A DNA stretch of 64,000 bases, from contig NZ_POUB01000004.1 of the NCBI RefSeq assembly GCF_003236335.1, forward strand, positions 1-64,000. Reading direction: 5' to 3'. How positions within the stretch are numbered: the first letter of the stretch is position 1; each line of letters opens with the position of its first letter. The position numbers and the translations under genes are program-made. This document shows positions 1-7,496 of this stretch, one piece after another. The notes beneath the pieces were generated by a model that searched no databases, was not told where the DNA came from, and worked only from the letters and a program-made list of their open reading frames with translations. The stretch is from Micromonospora deserti (GTDB lineage Bacteria; Actinomycetota; Actinomycetes; Mycobacteriales; Micromonosporaceae).

Positions 1-125
1 GCGGGTAGGAGTGATCCCGCGAGGAGCGCGGCGAGCAGGGCGGTGAGGCCCGTGCGAAGCGCCCGCGGGAAGGGCTGCCGGCGTACCGGCGGGACAGGGG
101 GTGGTGCCGTACCGACAAGTTTCAT
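1..125 (-). CDS. N-terminus of a secreted protein (runs off the window)
   Basis: The ATG at 125 overlaps the TGA of the gene before it (ATGA), so it is translationally coupled to the end of the fucosidase operon. Forty-one codons are visible. They start MKLVGTAPPP, continue with a basic stretch (RRQPFPRALR) and then a hydrophobic core (TGLTALLAALLAGSLLP), which is a Sec-type signal peptide or N-terminal anchor. The mature part lies outside the window, so no function can be given. Its position suggests an extracytoplasmic partner of the carbohydrate locus. Confidence 0.7.
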   Translation of the reverse strand, partial: MKLVGTAPPPVPPVRRQPFPRALRTGLTALLAALLAGSLLP

Positions 126-1183
126 TGCTGCACATCCTTTGCGGTGATGGCGGCTACCGCCGCCGGATCGACCTTGATGTCGCTGTCGTCCATTCGGTGC
201 TGGATGAACTGGTCGAACTTCTTCTCGATGAGCGACTGGCGAATCCGCCGGGAGTAGTCGGCGAGCGCCTTGCCCTCGTCGACGGTTTTGCCGTCGAGCT
301 CGTAGTAGGTGATCTGGCTGGTGCCGGTGACCGGGGCGGAGATCTGGCCCGGTGCGAGCTTGCTGAGCACCGCCACCAGGTCCTGGTCGTGGGCGTTGCG
401 TCCGGTCGGGCCGCTGCCGTGGTGGGTCCCGGTCGTGAGCCGGGCGCCGGGCTCTCCGGCCGCGACCTCCGCCAGCCGGTCCGCGGCGGCCACCCGCCGC
501 TGGAGGCCGGCCGCGTAGTCCCCGGAAGCGCCGTCGGGCACCGGCACGACGAGCTTCGAGTACCTGTACGTGGTCGCGTTGGCGCTCCAGGCGTCCCGGT
601 CTACATCGAACGCCCGCCGGACGTCGGCATCGGTGACCCAGAGCGGGTCGTCGGCGTCCGCGGTGAGCCGCTTCTTCAGGCTCGTCGTGAGTTCGGTGAT
701 CCGGTGCGAGTAGTACTCCTCGGGCGAGAACTCCGCGACGCCGTAGACCGTCTCGCCGTTCGCGATGGCCTTAGCCCGCCGCTTGTTCTCGTCGGCCAGT
801 TCGGCGAGGAAGTCCGCGTGGTCGACGGAGTCGATCAGCCCCTGCTCCTTCGCGAGGGCGAGCGTGGTCTTGTCCCGCCGGATCTCGTCGAGCGCACGGG
901 TGGCGAGCCGCTGGAGTGCGGTCTTGTCGCCGGCCTTCGCGGTCCAGTCGATCTTGCCCCGCAGGTGGTACTCGTTGCGCAGCTCGTTCTGCACTGTCGG
1001 CGCGAGCCGCCGCATGTGGAAGAGCAGCTCGTCGCGGGTCACGGCGTTCCCGTCGACCACGGCGACCTCGTCGGTGCGGTGGGTGAGCACCACGCCGGTG
1101 ACCACCAGCGCGGCGAGGGCGACCCACATGCTGGCGAACAGGACGACGGCCCGGCGCGACGGCCTACTCGCGGTGCCCTTCAT
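122..1183 (-). CDS. SurA-like N-terminal domain protein, membrane-anchored (peptidyl-prolyl isomerase-like)
   Basis: 353 aa. Residues 1-33 give a short basic N-terminus and one hydrophobic segment (AVVLFASMWVALAALVVTGV), predicting a membrane anchor with the rest outside the cytoplasm. The next segment (VVDGNAVTRDELLFHMRRL) and the following helices resemble the SurA_N chaperone fold. The C-terminal half (after about residue 185, motif YRYSKLVVPVP) sits where a parvulin domain would be but is divergent. The ATG at 1183 overlaps the stop of the fucosidase gene (ATGA), so it is the penultimate visible gene of that operon. Folding or export of a secreted partner is an inference; isomerase activity is doubtful. 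Confidence 0.72.
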   Translation of the reverse strand: MKGTASRPSRRAVVLFASMWVALAALVVTGVVLTHRTDEVAVVDGNAVTRDELLFHMRRLAPTVQNELRNEYHLRGKIDWTAKAGDKTALQRLATRALDEIRRDKTTLALAKEQGLIDSVDHADFLAELADENKRRAKAIANGETVYGVAEFSPEEYYSHRITELTTSLKKRLTADADDPLWVTDADVRRAFDVDRDAWSANATTYRYSKLVVPVPDGASGDYAAGLQRRVAAADRLAEVAAGEPGARLTTGTHHGSGPTGRNAHDQDLVAVLSKLAPGQISAPVTGTSQITYYELDGKTVDEGKALADYSRRIRQSLIEKKFDQFIQHRMDDSDIKVDPAAVAAITAKDVQQ

Positions 1184-2661
1184 GAGGCCGCCTCGATCGC
1201 GGCCACCCGGGCGACGACGGGTGTGTCCCGGGTTTCCGTCACCTCGACCAGTACGGCGTCGACCTCGGCCGGTGGGAACGTCAGGATGCGCTGGTAGCCG
1301 ACCGCGTTCGCCGCGGCGAGCGTCGTCCACCGGCCGGCCCGGCGGCCCCGGACGACGACGTGCTCGATGCGCTGCCCCTGCGTGATGTCCTCGCACACGA
1401 CGACCGCCTCGACCGAACGGGGCCGGGCGAATGCGAGCGTCACGCCGGGCCGGGGGTCCGCGTCGTCCGGCCGCCACGGCTCGCGCCCACCGCCGGGGGC
1501 GAGGAGTGAGCGTGCGAGCCCCGCAGCCCCGGCAAAGCCCGCACCGCCGAGCCACGCGGTCGCGACGTCGCCCGGGGTCCCGGACGATACCGTCGCGGTC
1601 GCCGCGATGCGCCGCGCCCAGAAGTCCTCGATGCGCCGCCCGAGCCGCTCCAGCACCGCCACGTCAGTGTCCGGCATCCGCCCGTCCCGGTCCGGCGGGA
1701 CGTTGAGCAGGAAACCGGAGTTGCCGCCGACGGCGCGCAGGTAGATGGTGAACAGCTCGTCCACGGAGCGGACCGCGGCGTCCTCGGCCGGGTGGTGGAA
1801 CCAGCCGGGACGGATCGAGGTGTTCACCTCGGCCGGGTACCAAACCAGGTCGTCCTCGTGCCCCGCCAGGGCGGCGCGGCTGCCGAGGTCGCGGTCGTCG
1901 CTGCGGACGAGCCGGGCGAAGGTCCCGTCGTCCGCCTGCTGCGAACGGTCCGCGATCCGCTCGGCGTCCTGCAGCGCCCGCGGAACCACGCTCCACTCGT
2001 CGGGTCGGGTATCCCCGGCCTCGTTGCCGCACCAGCGGACGTCGGGGCCGCACACGCTGATGACCGCGTCCGGCTGCAGCTCGCGGACCACGGCGTAGTA
2101 CCGCTCCCAGTCGTACACTTGGCGCTTGCCGTTCGGGCCCTCGCCGTTCGCGCCGTCCAGCCACACCGAGAACACCGGCCCGTACCGGGTGAGCAGCTCG
2201 GTGAGCTGGGCGACGTAGAAGTCGTCGTACGCGGTCCCGGAGCCGTAGGACGCCTCGGTGCGGTCCCAGGGCGACAGGTAGATCCCGAACCGCAGGCCGT
2301 GCCGCCAGGCCGCGTCGGCGACCTCCGCGACCACGTCGCCCCGGCCTCCGCGCCAGGGCGACGAGGCGACGGTGTACGTCGTGACGTCGCTCGGCCACAG
2401 GCAGAAGCCGTCGTGGTGCTTGCAGGTGAGGATCACGCCGGTCATCCCGGCGCTCTTGAGCGCCGTGATCCACTGGTCGGCGTCGAGCCCGGCCGGGTCG
2501 AAGGCGGCCGGGTCGTCATGCCCCTCGCCCCACTCCCGATCCGTCATCGTGTTCATGCCGAAGTGGATGAACCCGTAGAACTCCATCGCCTGCCACGCGA
2601 GCTGGCGCTCGCTCGGCCGGACCGCGGCCAGCGCCCGCCCGGGCGGCGCGACCGCGGTCAC
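1180..2661 (-). CDS. alpha-L-fucosidase, GH29
   Basis: 493 aa from a GTG at 2661 that overlaps the TGA of the upstream small gene (GTGA). An in-frame start at 2739 is possible but would overlap that gene fully. GH29 hallmarks: FIHFGMNTM near the N-terminus, CKHHDGFCLWPS, GIYLSPWDR, and FSVWLDGANGEG in which Asp169 is the expected retaining nucleophile. The last ~120 residues form a beta-rich C-terminal domain of the kind found in bacterial GH29 enzymes. There is no signal peptide, so it should act in the cytoplasm on fucosides brought in by the ABC transporter encoded just upstream. The family assignment is firm; the natural substrate is not determinable here. Confidence 0.9.
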   Translation of the reverse strand: MTAVAPPGRALAAVRPSERQLAWQAMEFYGFIHFGMNTMTDREWGEGHDDPAAFDPAGLDADQWITALKSAGMTGVILTCKHHDGFCLWPSDVTTYTVASSPWRGGRGDVVAEVADAAWRHGLRFGIYLSPWDRTEASYGSGTAYDDFYVAQLTELLTRYGPVFSVWLDGANGEGPNGKRQVYDWERYYAVVRELQPDAVISVCGPDVRWCGNEAGDTRPDEWSVVPRALQDAERIADRSQQADDGTFARLVRSDDRDLGSRAALAGHEDDLVWYPAEVNTSIRPGWFHHPAEDAAVRSVDELFTIYLRAVGGNSGFLLNVPPDRDGRMPDTDVAVLERLGRRIEDFWARRIAATATVSSGTPGDVATAWLGGAGFAGAAGLARSLLAPGGGREPWRPDDADPRPGVTLAFARPRSVEAVVVCEDITQGQRIEHVVVRGRRAGRWTTLAAANAVGYQRILTFPPAEVDAVLVEVTETRDTPVVARVAAIEAAS

Positions 2662-2837
2662 CGGAACCGCCGGTTGTACGAGGCGAGTACGGCCAGCAGC
2701 CCGGCCAGCGCGGCGAGCATGATCGCGAGGCGGCCCCACCCGACCGTCGTACGCGCGGTGACGACGACCGCGACGCAGCCGGCCGCGACGAGCGTCCGAG
2801 CGGTGACGACCAGCACGCTGCGCGTCGATTCCTTCAT
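2658..2837 (-). CDS. small membrane protein of the fucosidase operon (59 aa)
   Basis: A short gene beginning MKESTRSVLVVTARTLVAAG and ending YNRRFR. It has two predicted transmembrane helices (about residues 8-27 and 36-53) separated by a short TTVGWGR loop. The ATG at 2837 follows the permease gene by 28 bp, and its TGA overlaps the GTG of the fucosidase gene. Tight coupling on both sides makes it a real gene despite its size. I do not recognise a family. It may be a small accessory subunit of the sugar importer, which is inference from position only. Confidence 0.65.
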   Translation of the reverse strand: MKESTRSVLVVTARTLVAAGCVAVVVTARTTVGWGRLAIMLAALAGLLAVLASYNRRFR

Positions 2838-2865
2838 GACGGGTTTCCCTTCCAGGAGTGCCGTT

Positions 2866-3750
2866 TCAGCCCTTCACGCCGCCGGATGCCATGCCCTCGA
2901 TGAGCCGGCGCTGGATGAGCGCGTAGACGATGAGGACGGGGACGATGACGATCACCATGCCGGCGTAGAGACGCCCGTAGTCGGCCGCCGCCTTCTGCGC
3001 GGTCATCAGGTTGAGCAGGCCGACCTGCAGCGTCTTGCCGTCGCCGGGGAGCAGGGTGAGCGCGATGATGAAGTCGTTCCAGTAGGCCAGGAAGTTGAAC
3101 AGGACCACGGTGGTGACCGCCGGGCGCGCCATCGGCAGCATGACGCTGGTCATGATCCGCAAGCGGGACGCCCCGTCCAGGGCGGCGGCCTCCTCGTAGT
3201 CGGCCGGTATCGACCGGAAGAACGCGGTGAGCAGGTAGATGGTGAACGGGATCGACGTGGCCGCGTAGACGAGCGCGAGGACCCCGGGGTTGTCGATGAA
3301 GAAGCCGCCGGGGAGCACGTCGACGAGCGAGCGGTCCCAGTCGACGAGCATGAGGAAGATCGGCACGACGATGTAGTTGACGTTGACGAACAACCCGGCC
3401 AGCAGCGCGACCTCCACGAGGCCGCGGCCGCGGAACTCGTACCGGGCGATGACGTAGGCCGCCGGCACGGAGACCGCCAGGACGAACACCAGCCCGAGCA
3501 CCGTGACGAGCACCGAGGTGAGGAAGTACTGTCCCATGCGCGCGGTGACGAACGCGTCGACGTAGTTCTGGACGTACAGGCCCCTCGGCAGCACCCAGGG
3601 GCTGCCGTAGAACTCGCTCTTCTGTTTGAGCGAGGCGAGCAGCACCCAGGCGACCGGCACCGCGATGGCGAGTGCGATCGCGATGACGAGGACGTAGGTC
3701 AGGGCCCGGCCGGTCCTCGACCGGTTGCCGACGGTACGAAGTGTGGTCAT
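2866..3750 (-). CDS. carbohydrate ABC transporter permease (MalG/CUT1 type)
   Basis: 294 aa with six predicted membrane helices, starting with the hydrophobic run LTYVLVIAIALAIAVPVAWV. The cytoplasmic EAA loop that docks the ATPase is clear: EEAAALDGASRLRIMTSVML, then PMARP. It lies 11 bp downstream of the MalF-type permease and belongs with the lipoprotein binding protein further upstream. No ATPase gene is in the locus, as is usual for CUT1 importers in actinobacteria, which share an MsiK-type ATPase encoded elsewhere. Confidence 0.93.
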   Translation of the reverse strand: MTTLRTVGNRSRTGRALTYVLVIAIALAIAVPVAWVLLASLKQKSEFYGSPWVLPRGLYVQNYVDAFVTARMGQYFLTSVLVTVLGLVFVLAVSVPAAYVIARYEFRGRGLVEVALLAGLFVNVNYIVVPIFLMLVDWDRSLVDVLPGGFFIDNPGVLALVYAATSIPFTIYLLTAFFRSIPADYEEAAALDGASRLRIMTSVMLPMARPAVTTVVLFNFLAYWNDFIIALTLLPGDGKTLQVGLLNLMTAQKAAADYGRLYAGMVIVIVPVLIVYALIQRRLIEGMASGGVKG

Positions 3751-3761
3751 GGTGGCTGTCC

Positions 3762-4745
3762 TCAGAACTGGACGGGCTCGCGCCGGGTCGCGCGGCTCAC
3801 CAGGAGCGACACGAGGAACGAGAACGCGAAGATGACGACGCCGATGGCCATGCCGTAGCCGTACGACGAGTTCGTGTACGCCTGCTTGTACAGGTAGCTG
3901 AGCAGAACCTCGGAGGACCCGTCGGGCCCGCCGCCGGTCATCGCGCGGACGAGGACGAAGCTGAGGTTGACGGCGCTCATGACGAAGAACGTCAGCGTCG
4001 TACGGAGGTTCTGCCAGATGAGCGGCAGCGTGATGGTGAAGAACTGCCGGCCGGCGGATGCGCCGTCGAGCGCGGAGGCCTCGTAGAGCTCCTCCGGGAT
4101 GCTCGCCATGCTGGACATGTAGAGGACCATGTAGTAGCCGAGTGACTGCCAGACCATCGCGATCGCGACGGACCAGAGCACGAGCTTCTGGTCACCGAGC
4201 CAGACCTGCTGCAGACCGTCGAGCGACAGCAGCCGCAGCACGCCGTTGAGTAGGCCGTTCTCCTGGTCGAACACGGCGGAGAAGATCGCCGCGATCACGA
4301 CCACCGAGAGCACGTTCGGAATGTAGAGGACGAAGCGGTAGAGGTTCCGCCCGCGCAGCCGTTGCCGGGTCATGATCGCGGCGAGGAACAGACCCATGCC
4401 CATCGTCACGACGGTCACGACGACCAGGAGCGCGACCGTGTTCTGGAACGCGCGCACGAACTGCTCGTCGTCGAAAAGCCTGGTGAAGTTGTCGAGCCCC
4501 ACGAAGCGCAGGTCCGGGGAGAACCCGCTCCAGGTGTAGAGGGACATCCGGAACACGTTCACGGTCGGGACAACCATGAATACCGCGAAGAGCACCAGCG
4601 CGGGCAGCAGGCAGGCGAGCACGAAGCCGACATCGCCGCGCCGACGGGCCGGGACCCGGGCGCCGCGCCGGGAACGCCCGGCGGACGGCGCCGGCTCGGA
4701 TGTGCGGTCCGTCGAGCCTGGGGGTGGGGCGGAGATGGTCGTCAC
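3762..4745 (-). CDS. carbohydrate ABC transporter permease (MalF/CUT1 type)
   Basis: 327 aa from GTG at 4745, preceded by an AAGGA ribosome-binding sequence; an in-frame start at 4835 would add 30 unlikely residues. After a Pro/Arg-rich cytoplasmic tail come six membrane helices beginning FVLACLLPALVLFAVFMVVP. The EAA loop reads EELYEASALDGASAGRQFFT, followed by ITLPL. It is the first permease after the binding-protein gene and pairs with the MalG-type subunit 11 bp downstream. Confidence 0.92.
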   Translation of the reverse strand: MTTISAPPPGSTDRTSEPAPSAGRSRRGARVPARRRGDVGFVLACLLPALVLFAVFMVVPTVNVFRMSLYTWSGFSPDLRFVGLDNFTRLFDDEQFVRAFQNTVALLVVVTVVTMGMGLFLAAIMTRQRLRGRNLYRFVLYIPNVLSVVVIAAIFSAVFDQENGLLNGVLRLLSLDGLQQVWLGDQKLVLWSVAIAMVWQSLGYYMVLYMSSMASIPEELYEASALDGASAGRQFFTITLPLIWQNLRTTLTFFVMSAVNLSFVLVRAMTGGGPDGSSEVLLSYLYKQAYTNSSYGYGMAIGVVIFAFSFLVSLLVSRATRREPVQF

Positions 4746-4853
4746 CGTGCCGGTCCTTGAGTCGCTCGACAGAGTTGCGGGTGAACGGAGTGGGTCTCCC
4801 GGGTCGGAGCGGCGCCCGCGGCGGCCCGGACGCAACGGGCCGCCGCGAACGCG

Positions 4854-6176
4854 TCAGTCGCCCGCCTGGCGCAGCTTCTCGCTGGCGTCGTTCAGCGCGG
4901 CCTGCCACTGATCCTCGGTCTTGTCGCCGCTGATGATGCTGTTGGCGGTGTCGAAGAGCGTGGCCTTGATGTCGACGCCCTCGACGGGCGCGGTGCTTGC
5001 GAACCCGCCGACGAGCGCGGCGACCGACGGGTCCTCGTATACCTTGTAGAACTCGGCGTTCTCCCCGGACAGGCCGCTCGCGATGCCCTTGAGCGGCTGG
5101 ATCGCGTTCGACTTGGCGAAGATCTTCGCCGCCTCGTCGGAGTACAGGTAGGCGATGAAGTCCTTCGCCGCGTCCTTGTGCTTGGCGGCAGTGGGGATCC
5201 AGACCGACTCGACCGACGTCGTGATGTAGCGTTTGCCGCCCGCGGTGACCGCCGGCAGCGGTGTCAGACCCCACTGGAAGCCGTTGGCGCGCGGGGCGTT
5301 CGCCATCTCGCCGACGATCCAGGTTCCGTTCGGCATGAACAGCGCCTTGTTGTCGAGGATCGACTGCTGGTTCTTGGTGAAGTCCTGTTCGTTGGCGTAC
5401 CCGACCGTGGTCGGCGCGGCGTAGCGCAGCAGCCGGGTGGTGATGTCGAGCACCTGTCGGGCCTGCGGTGTCTGCCAGACGCCCTGCTTGTACGTCATGA
5501 CGTCGGTGTAGAACTGCTCCCCGCCGACGTCGGCGAGGAGCGCGAAGAAGAACGAGTCGAGGTACCCGGCGGTCGGGTAGGTGAACAGCGAGATCCCCTG
5601 CGCCTTGGCCGTATCGCCGAGCGCGAACATCTCGTCCCAGGTGGTCGGGGTCTGCCAGCCCTTCTGGGCGAACAGGCCCTTGTTGTAGAAGAGCCCGGTC
5701 GGCGCGTAGTACATCGGCATCAGATACGTCTGGTCCGTACGGTAGGGGTTGGTGTTGAGGTTGCCGACGATGCCCTCGATGAGCTTGTCCCCCACGGTCT
5801 TGTCCTCGCCGGGGACCTTCGCCTTCAGCACCGGCGTGAGGTCCTCGAGGGCCTTGTCCTTGATGAGGGTCTCGGTGAGGGCGGCCTTGCGGCCCTGGCC
5901 GAGCACCACGACGTCCGGGTACCGTCCCGCCTTCATGTTCGGGGTGATCTCGTCCTCGATGCTCTTCGAGATCTGCAGCTGCACGTCGACGTCCGGGCGC
6001 GAGGCCTCGTATGCCTGGATGACCTGGGCGTACATGTCGCGGCCGTAGCCGCCTTCGAGGGCGGCGACGCGCAGCGTCGTCTTGCCGGAGTTCGAACCGT
6101 CTCCACCGGCCGAGCAGCCGGCGAGCAGTCCGAGCACCGTGACCGCGGCGCCCGCCAGGACGAGTGATCTCCTCAT
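4854..6176 (-). CDS. sugar ABC transporter substrate-binding lipoprotein (CUT1)
   Basis: 440 aa from ATG at 6176, preceded by GGGAAGGA. The N-terminus (MRRSLVLAGAAVTVLGLLAGC) is a lipoprotein signal with lipobox LLAGC, so the mature protein is lipid-anchored outside the membrane. The fold signature of family 1 solute-binding proteins is present: LEGGYGRDMYAQVIQAYEA near the N-terminus and FIAYLYSDEAAKIFAKSNAI near the C-terminus. First gene of the fucosidase operon. The upstream region carries the LacI operator candidate at 6327, so induction by the imported sugar is likely. Confidence 0.92.
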   Translation of the reverse strand: MRRSLVLAGAAVTVLGLLAGCSAGGDGSNSGKTTLRVAALEGGYGRDMYAQVIQAYEASRPDVDVQLQISKSIEDEITPNMKAGRYPDVVVLGQGRKAALTETLIKDKALEDLTPVLKAKVPGEDKTVGDKLIEGIVGNLNTNPYRTDQTYLMPMYYAPTGLFYNKGLFAQKGWQTPTTWDEMFALGDTAKAQGISLFTYPTAGYLDSFFFALLADVGGEQFYTDVMTYKQGVWQTPQARQVLDITTRLLRYAAPTTVGYANEQDFTKNQQSILDNKALFMPNGTWIVGEMANAPRANGFQWGLTPLPAVTAGGKRYITTSVESVWIPTAAKHKDAAKDFIAYLYSDEAAKIFAKSNAIQPLKGIASGLSGENAEFYKVYEDPSVAALVGGFASTAPVEGVDIKATLFDTANSIISGDKTEDQWQAALNDASEKLRQAGD

Positions 6177-6326
6177 GGTCTTGGGGTCCTTCCCGTGGAC
6201 ATCTGCCCACCTGGGTGCGAGCGGAGGAACGAGTCCGGGGCCGACCGCATCGGCGGCCGGGCCGCCGTGACGCCGCGCCACCGGGCCGGGGTCTGGATCA
6301 CGTGGCCGACCTGGACCTTGTTACAG

Positions 6327-6340
6327 TGGCATCGATAACA
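6327..6340. promoter_or_regulatory. LacI-family operator candidate, copy 1
   Basis: TGGCATCGATAACA, an imperfect palindrome centred on ATCGAT (right half GATAACA, left half degenerate). The same 14 bases with one change occur at 7471. The site lies 151 bp upstream of the binding-protein start, in the only intergenic space that could hold the promoter of the fucoside transport operon, and within 100 bp of the lacI stop codon. Confidence 0.6.
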
Positions 6341-6382
6341 TCAGGGCGCAAGAGGCAGTTTGCGCCAACGGCAACCCGTGGC

Positions 6383-7405
6383 TCAGCGGGAACGGGGCGG
6401 CGCCGTGGAGGCGCGTACCGACAGTGACGCGGCAGCGACGGATTCGCCCCCGCCGGCATCGGCGCCCCGCAGCAGCACGGCGACGGCCGCCGCGCCGGAG
6501 CGGTAGAAGTCCTGCCGCACGGTGGTCAATGGCGGGGAGCAGTAGGCCGCCAGGGCGATGTCGTCGACGCTGACGATGGACACATCGTCGGGCACCGATC
6601 GGCCACGCTCGCGCAGGGCGCGGATCACCCCAAAGGCCATCTCGTCGCTGGCGGCGAAGACAGCGGTCACGTCCGGGATCATCGCGAGAATCTGCCCCTG
6701 CTGGTACCCCGAGTCGGGCGACCAGTCCCCCTCCAGCGGGGGCGGCGCCTCGATCCCGGCCGCGGCCAGGCACTCCTGCCAGCCCTGCCGCCGCTGGCGC
6801 GCCTCGATCCACTCGTCGGGGCCGGAGACGTGCCAGACCTGGCGATGCCCGAGGTCGAGCAGGTGCTGCGTGGCGATGCGACCCGCCTCCTGCTGGTCGA
6901 TCCCGAGCACGCGGGCGCTCGCGGTGCGGGAGCCGTCGAGTGCGACGGTGGGGATGTCCCGGGTGATGTCCTCCAGCTTCTGCGTCACGGAGATGAGCGG
7001 CACGGCGATGACGATGCCGTCCACGCCCTGGTCCGCAAGTTTGGACAGCGATCGCTCCATCAGGCCGGTGTCGAGCCTGGCGATGGTCGCGATGCTCACC
7101 GCGTACCCGGCCTCGCCGGCGGCCGCCTCGACGCCGGCGGTCACCGCCGAGCGCGAGTAGTACCCGCCGGACTGCAGCAGCACCAGCCCGATGGTGTAGC
7201 TGCGCCCGGAGGAGAGCACCCGGGCGGCGTTGTTGAACCGGTAGCCGAGCTGTTCCACGGCGGCGAGCACGCGCTTCCTGGTCTCCGGGTTGACGTTGGG
7301 CGAGTCGCGGAGTGCGCGAGAGACGGTCTGCGCCGACACCCCGGCGGTCCGGGCCACGTCCGCCATGCTCGGCTGCTTGGTGGGCCGCGCGGTGGCCTCG
7401 GTCAT
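6383..7405 (-). CDS. LacI-family transcriptional regulator
   Basis: 340 aa from ATG at 7405 with GGGGAGAGGAG just before it. The N-terminal helix-turn-helix is canonical (MADVARTAGVSAQTVSRALR), followed by the hinge helix region (NNAARVLSSGRS) and a periplasmic-binding-protein-like sensor domain (IGLVLLQSGGYYSRS; FAASDEMAFGVIRAL; VSIVSVDDIALAAYCSPPLT). It sits between the transport/fucosidase operon and the divergent beta-galactosidase gene. Copies of one 14-bp element in both promoter regions are its probable operators. It most likely represses both units until a fucosyl- or galactosyl-oligosaccharide arrives; the inducer is unknown. Confidence 0.92.
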   Translation of the reverse strand: MTEATARPTKQPSMADVARTAGVSAQTVSRALRDSPNVNPETRKRVLAAVEQLGYRFNNAARVLSSGRSYTIGLVLLQSGGYYSRSAVTAGVEAAAGEAGYAVSIATIARLDTGLMERSLSKLADQGVDGIVIAVPLISVTQKLEDITRDIPTVALDGSRTASARVLGIDQQEAGRIATQHLLDLGHRQVWHVSGPDEWIEARQRRQGWQECLAAAGIEAPPPLEGDWSPDSGYQQGQILAMIPDVTAVFAASDEMAFGVIRALRERGRSVPDDVSIVSVDDIALAAYCSPPLTTVRQDFYRSGAAAVAVLLRGADAGGGESVAAASLSVRASTAPPRSR

Positions 7406-7470
7406 GGCGCTCCTCTCCCCCGAGCCAGCCCGCGACGTGGTGAGCCGGATCATACCGGCTATGCTACACA

Positions 7471-7484
7471 TGGCATCGGTAACA
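7471..7484. promoter_or_regulatory. LacI-family operator candidate, copy 2
   Basis: TGGCATCGGTAACA, 13 of 14 bases identical to the element at 6327. It lies in the 91-bp divergent space between lacI (start 7405) and the beta-galactosidase (start 7497), only 12 bp before the latter start and next to a possible -10 (TATGCT, 7460-7465). Binding here would block the galactosidase and allow lacI autoregulation. Confidence 0.6.
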
Positions 7485-7496
7485 TAGGCTCGCGCC

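Noticed and set aside
1792-3858. 688-codon open frame on the plus strand, and a similar one at 22739-24805
   Set aside because: Low-complexity Arg/Val/Gly translations antisense to the fucosidase/permease genes and to the toxin shaft.
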